From Panagrolaimus kolymaensis (lineage: Eukaryota > Nematoda > Chromadorea > Rhabditida > Panagrolaimidae): DNA of 64,000 nt. Below, piece after piece: positions 60,897 through 64,000 of this stretch. How positions within the stretch are numbered: position 1 is the stretch's first letter; every line of letters starts with the position of its first letter. The notes below the pieces were generated by a model that saw nothing but the letters and a program-made list of their open reading frames with translations, was not told the origin of the DNA and ran no database searches. Where the stretch lies: positions 3,162,001 to 3,226,000 of the forward strand of contig JAJQJQ010000011.1 of assembly GCA_028622995.1 (NCBI GenBank), in the 5' to 3' direction. Position numbers and translations under genes: made by a program.

Positions 60897-61330
60897 TATA
60901 AAACTTAAAATACGTTAAAAAGTTTATTCCTAGCAGAATTAAAAAAAAACAAGACAGGTTTTTTGATTCTAGGACACACACGGCTGCTTGCTGCTGAATG
61001 CACGCTGATGCATTCAATGAAAACTATCTATCTATTGCTTATTTCAAAAGTATATACGTATGATAAAAAAAAGAAAGAATGGCCGTATGGACAAAAAAGA
61101 ATTCGAGCAAAAAAATGATAATTGAATGTGCCTCAAAATTTTATATAATAATTATGAAAAATTTTGTTTACTGAATTTTTTTTACCAAGCTTCTTCCATT
61201 GCATTTTTTGGCTTTGTGCCATTTTTATAAAAGTTTTTCACTTTTTGTTTGTTTTGGTTTTGTTAGTTAATTACTGAAATCTAAGCATAATCTTTGTTCA
61301 CCATCATCTAAAAGTTGGAACAAAATAAAT
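60897..61330. other. Divergent intergenic region, mvb-12 / SET gene
   Basis: 434 bp between divergent start codons. It includes a less AT-rich patch at 60965-61010 with repeated GCTGCTTGCTGCTGAATGCACGC-like sequence. No coding segment seen; both promoters should lie here. Confidence 0.5.
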
Positions 61331-62217
61331 ATGAAGACACGATCAAGAAGTTTAGATAGAAGGTAACTAAAACTTTTTTTCCACTTCTCATATTCATTTT
61401 TATTTTTAGAAAAGACATCTCGCTTGGACATGAACATACACCAATTCCTGTAGAATGTCCTGTAAATGTACCTTTACCTTCTTTTAATTATATCACAGAA
61501 CATATTATTGGATATGCATCGACTCCACCAAGTGATCGGTCTGGAATTAAAGTATGTGCAAAGTGTGTTTTTGTTTTATTCATTTTTTATTTTACAGAGT
61601 TGCAAATGTGATACTGTATGTAATGATCTTGAAAAATGTAGGTGTATTGGGATTACTCATCATCGAAATGTATTCTTTGAATGTGGAGATCTCTGTAGCT
61701 GTAGTGATGAATGTGAAAACCGAAAAATCTCAAATAGTATTTTACCCAAAATGACTTTACGATACATCAACAAAGACATGGGTTTTGGAGTCTTTGCAAA
61801 AGAAATAATCAAAAAAGATGTTTTTGCTGGAAAGTATGTTGGAGATATTAGCGAACTCAATCCATCATCACATCCAGAAAAAAATTCTGATTATATTTTC
61901 CTACTTCATTCACTTGTTGTAAGTATCATTATTCCGTTTTTGTTGTTATTTTATAAATCTTCTTTTTTCAGGCTCAGAGAGATGTTGAAATTGATGCTAC
62001 CGATGATGGAAATGTTACTCGCTTTTACAACCATTCTTGTGAACCTACACTCGAAACGAAGCATGCATATTTAGGTAAACATCGTTGGCTGTATCCAGTA
62101 TTTTTCGTTTCAAGGGATATTGAAATTGGTGATGAACTTACAATTAACTATGGCATTTCTTATTTTTCCAACAAAAATTATAACTGTCAGTGTAAACATT
62201 GTATCAAAAGTTTGTAA
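61331..62217 (+). CDS. Small pre-SET/SET/post-SET histone lysine methyltransferase
   Basis: Four exons encode about 245 residues, almost nothing but the catalytic module. The pre-SET zinc cluster reads CKCDTVC, CRC, then CGDLCSCSDECENR. The SET domain follows: MGFGVFAKE (cofactor-binding GxG), KYVGDI, FYNHSCEPT (NHSC motif) and ELTINYGISY. The post-SET cysteines are CQCKHC. Together these are the marks of the Suv39/G9a/SETMAR class, which methylates H3K9. The usual Asn after NHSCEP is Thr here. No chromodomain or ankyrin repeats are attached, so the protein resembles short worm SET genes or the SET part of SETMAR. A polyadenylation signal AATAAA lies at 62266-62271. Confidence 0.9.
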
Positions 62218-63054
62218 ATAATATTTGTCCACATGTAAATTTTTTTATGTTTTTTGTTGTCGTCGAATAAAGTTAAATTGGTATATTTAAAGTTTTTTCG
62301 AACATTTTTTCTTCTTTAATTTGATTTGATGATTGATTGCGCAATTTTCTTGACCATTTGATAATGTGTATTTTCTCTTTTCATTTTTTTCCAATCAATC
62401 GTCGCTTTTTTTGTTGGGAATAAACAAATAGGAAATTTCCATCTTTGTCTCATTGAAACAGAAAAGTAAGAAAAGGTTATGAAAAAGAAATATTTTGTCT
62501 ATTGCAATGATCGCGTTTGCCTTAAAATTTTGATACGTTTTGAAAAAGCCTTTTCTTTTTGATATTTTGGTAGTTTTAATTTTTTGGAGATTCGGCTTCG
62601 ATTAGATCTTTGTATTAGTAAGTTTAAGATAATAATCGATTTGCTAAAGGTCAAAACAACTTTTCTTTTTTGTAATTATTACTTTTTATTATTGCAAATA
62701 ATGCGTAATCTTAATGAATGTAACTTGACTGAAAAAATTAGTGAAAGCTTTTAGCCATTGTCATATCATTCCTTTAAGAATTTATCATAGTTAATAGGTG
62801 CACATATTTGGCACGTGGAAGCCCTTTTAGCGGTGATTATCATCATCATGATTTTCATTGACTTGTATCTTTCTTTTTTTACTATAAAAAGAGCCGTTTC
62901 AAACCATGTGATAGTCTGCCCCCATTTTTTTTTCATTTCATTTTTTATCTTTTTCTTACTGACCAATACGCCTTCGACTTTTTTTTCTCTTAAAAACCTT
63001 TATTTTTATTAGTGAAGTGTTTTTCAGATTTTAATTTAAATTAAATAAACCAAA
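62218..63054. other. Intergenic region upstream of methionine synthase
   Basis: 837 bp, AT-rich, with the 3' end of the SET gene and the promoter of metr-1. A TTTTTCAG acceptor at about 63020-63027 lies 28 bp before the metr-1 ATG and suggests trans-splicing or a 5' UTR intron. Short open frames here lack motifs and overlap on both strands. Confidence 0.5.
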
Positions 63055-64000
63055 ATGCCTCGAAACGAGGAAATTTTTAAAACCATTTCTGAAATTGCAT
63101 CAGAGAGGATTATGGTTATTGATGGTAAAGTTGAAAATCACTACGACCTTGGAATTTGATTATATAATTTTTAGGTGCTATGGGAACTATGATTCAACGA
63201 GAGTATTTGGATGAAAAAGATTTTCGTTGCATGGATTCATTAAAAGATCATTCAAAGTCTCTCAAAGGAAATAATGATTTACTTTCAATTACTCGACCGG
63301 ATATTATTAAAAAGATTCATAAACTTTATCTTGAAGCTGGAGCAGATTTTATTGAAACCAATACTTTTAGGTTTGATTAAAATTTTCTTAGCATTATGAA
63401 AAATTAAATTTAGTGGTACAACCATAGCTCAAGCTGATTATGCTTGTGAACATCTCGTTTACGATATTAATTATTGCTCGGCTAAATTGGCTAAAGAAGC
63501 ATGTCAAGAAGTTTTTGAAGCTACTGGTGAACGAAAATTTGTTTGTGGAGCTATGGGCCCAACTAATAAAACCCTTTCAATATCTCCATCAGTTGAAAAC
63601 CCTGAATTTAGAAATATTAGTAAGTCGCTATTTATTAAAAAAATGTTGTGGTCCAACCAAAATAATTTGACGTAGTAGTTTGTATTGATAATTATTGTCA
63701 CAAAAAATAGAAACAATTAAAATAACGCATTCGAAGGCGCTTTTTATTTTTTATTTTTTAGCTTTCCAAGAATTGGTTAAAGCTTACGGTGATCAAGCTC
63801 GAGCTCTTCTTGAAGGTGGTGCAGATGTTTTACTTGTTGAAACTATTTTTGATACAGCTAACTCAAAGGCAGCCATATTTGCAATTAAACAACTTTTTGA
63901 TGATGAACAAGTTCTTGAAGTGCCTGTATTTATTTCGGGTACTATTGTTGATTTAAGTGGTCGAACACTGTCAGGACAAACAGGAGAAGCCTTTCTCATT
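63055..64000 (+). CDS. metr-1: Cobalamin-dependent methionine synthase, 5' part
   Basis: The gene starts at the ATG at 63055-63057 and runs out of the window. The visible exons encode the start of the homocysteine-binding domain: [17 protein letters not shown], then [50 protein letters not shown], and [22 protein letters not shown]. These are the opening segments of the MetH-type enzyme, which moves the methyl group from methyltetrahydrofolate through cobalamin to homocysteine. The zinc-binding cysteines and the folate, cobalamin and activation domains lie beyond the window. The AMGTM and AMGPT segments distinguish it from simple betaine-homocysteine methyltransferases. Confidence 0.95.

Overview
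This is nuclear DNA from a nematode. The genes are split by very many short introns (about 45-60 bp) with GT donors and TTTCAG or TTTTAG acceptors. Several start codons sit directly behind such an acceptor (for example just before 57742 and 36027), which is what SL trans-splicing looks like. The protein set is nematode-like: MUT-7/EXD3-type exonuclease, EGL-44/TEAD, a chemoreceptor-type serpentine receptor, a class-2 lipase, and a divergent CATP-type Na+/K+-ATPase-like alpha subunit. The DNA is very AT-rich, with T- and A-runs in all intergenic DNA. I infer a clade IV type of AT-rich nematode but cannot name the species.

Layout. 1-9.3 kb: the 3' end of an MFSD8/CLN7-like transporter (+), a MUT-7/EXD3 exonuclease (-), TAF7 (-), a secreted class-2 lipase (+) and an SLC17-like MFS transporter (+). 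10.3-12.1 kb: egl-44/TEAD (-), followed upstream by a 12.4-kb stretch without genes (12.07-24.45 kb) that is probably its regulatory or 5' region. 24.4-27.9 kb: rbm-28 (-), with a non-autonomous hAT element in its last intron, and an MSS4/RABIF gene (-). 28.6-29.7 kb: a serpentine receptor (+). 33.5-36.0 kb: convergent CYRI/FAM49 (+) and cdc-42 (-), two genes of Rac/Cdc42 actin signalling. 36.6-42.9 kb: APC1, the largest subunit of the anaphase-promoting complex (+). 43.2-46.7 kb: the CATP-type ATPase (-). 46.7-50.8 kb: mostly empty, with one copy of a 199-bp inverted-repeat element and a GC-rich block. 50.8-55.9 kb: a CLPTM1L gene (-) that carries a saposin-like gene (+) in an intron, and RNase H2 subunit A (-) just upstream. 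55.97-56.17 kb: the second, inverted copy of the 199-bp element. 56.3-57.6 kb: a 5'-truncated second copy of rbm-28 (+). 57.7-64.0 kb: a helical-repeat protein I cannot assign (+), MVB12/ESCRT-I (-), a small pre-SET/SET/post-SET methyltransferase (+) and the 5' end of cobalamin-dependent methionine synthase (+).

Most genes are housekeeping: transcription, ribosome assembly, cell cycle, DNA repair, endosomal sorting and one-carbon metabolism. Three same-strand pairs have spacing that would fit nematode operons: MSS4 to rbm-28, RNase H2A to CLPTM1L, and the rbm-28 copy to the helical-repeat gene.

The most notable features concern genome dynamics. rbm-28 has been duplicated in part, with its introns. 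The parent gene then took a 647-bp hAT insertion with an exact 8-bp target duplication, and the paralogue preserves the empty site. Two 199-bp hairpin elements that read as identical lie in opposite orientation about 8.3 kb apart, one of them beside the duplicate. I saw no defence island, CRISPR array, or intact transposase or virus gene. Coordinates of multi-exon genes run from start codon to stop codon including introns. Residue comparisons with other species are from memory of the families, not from a search.
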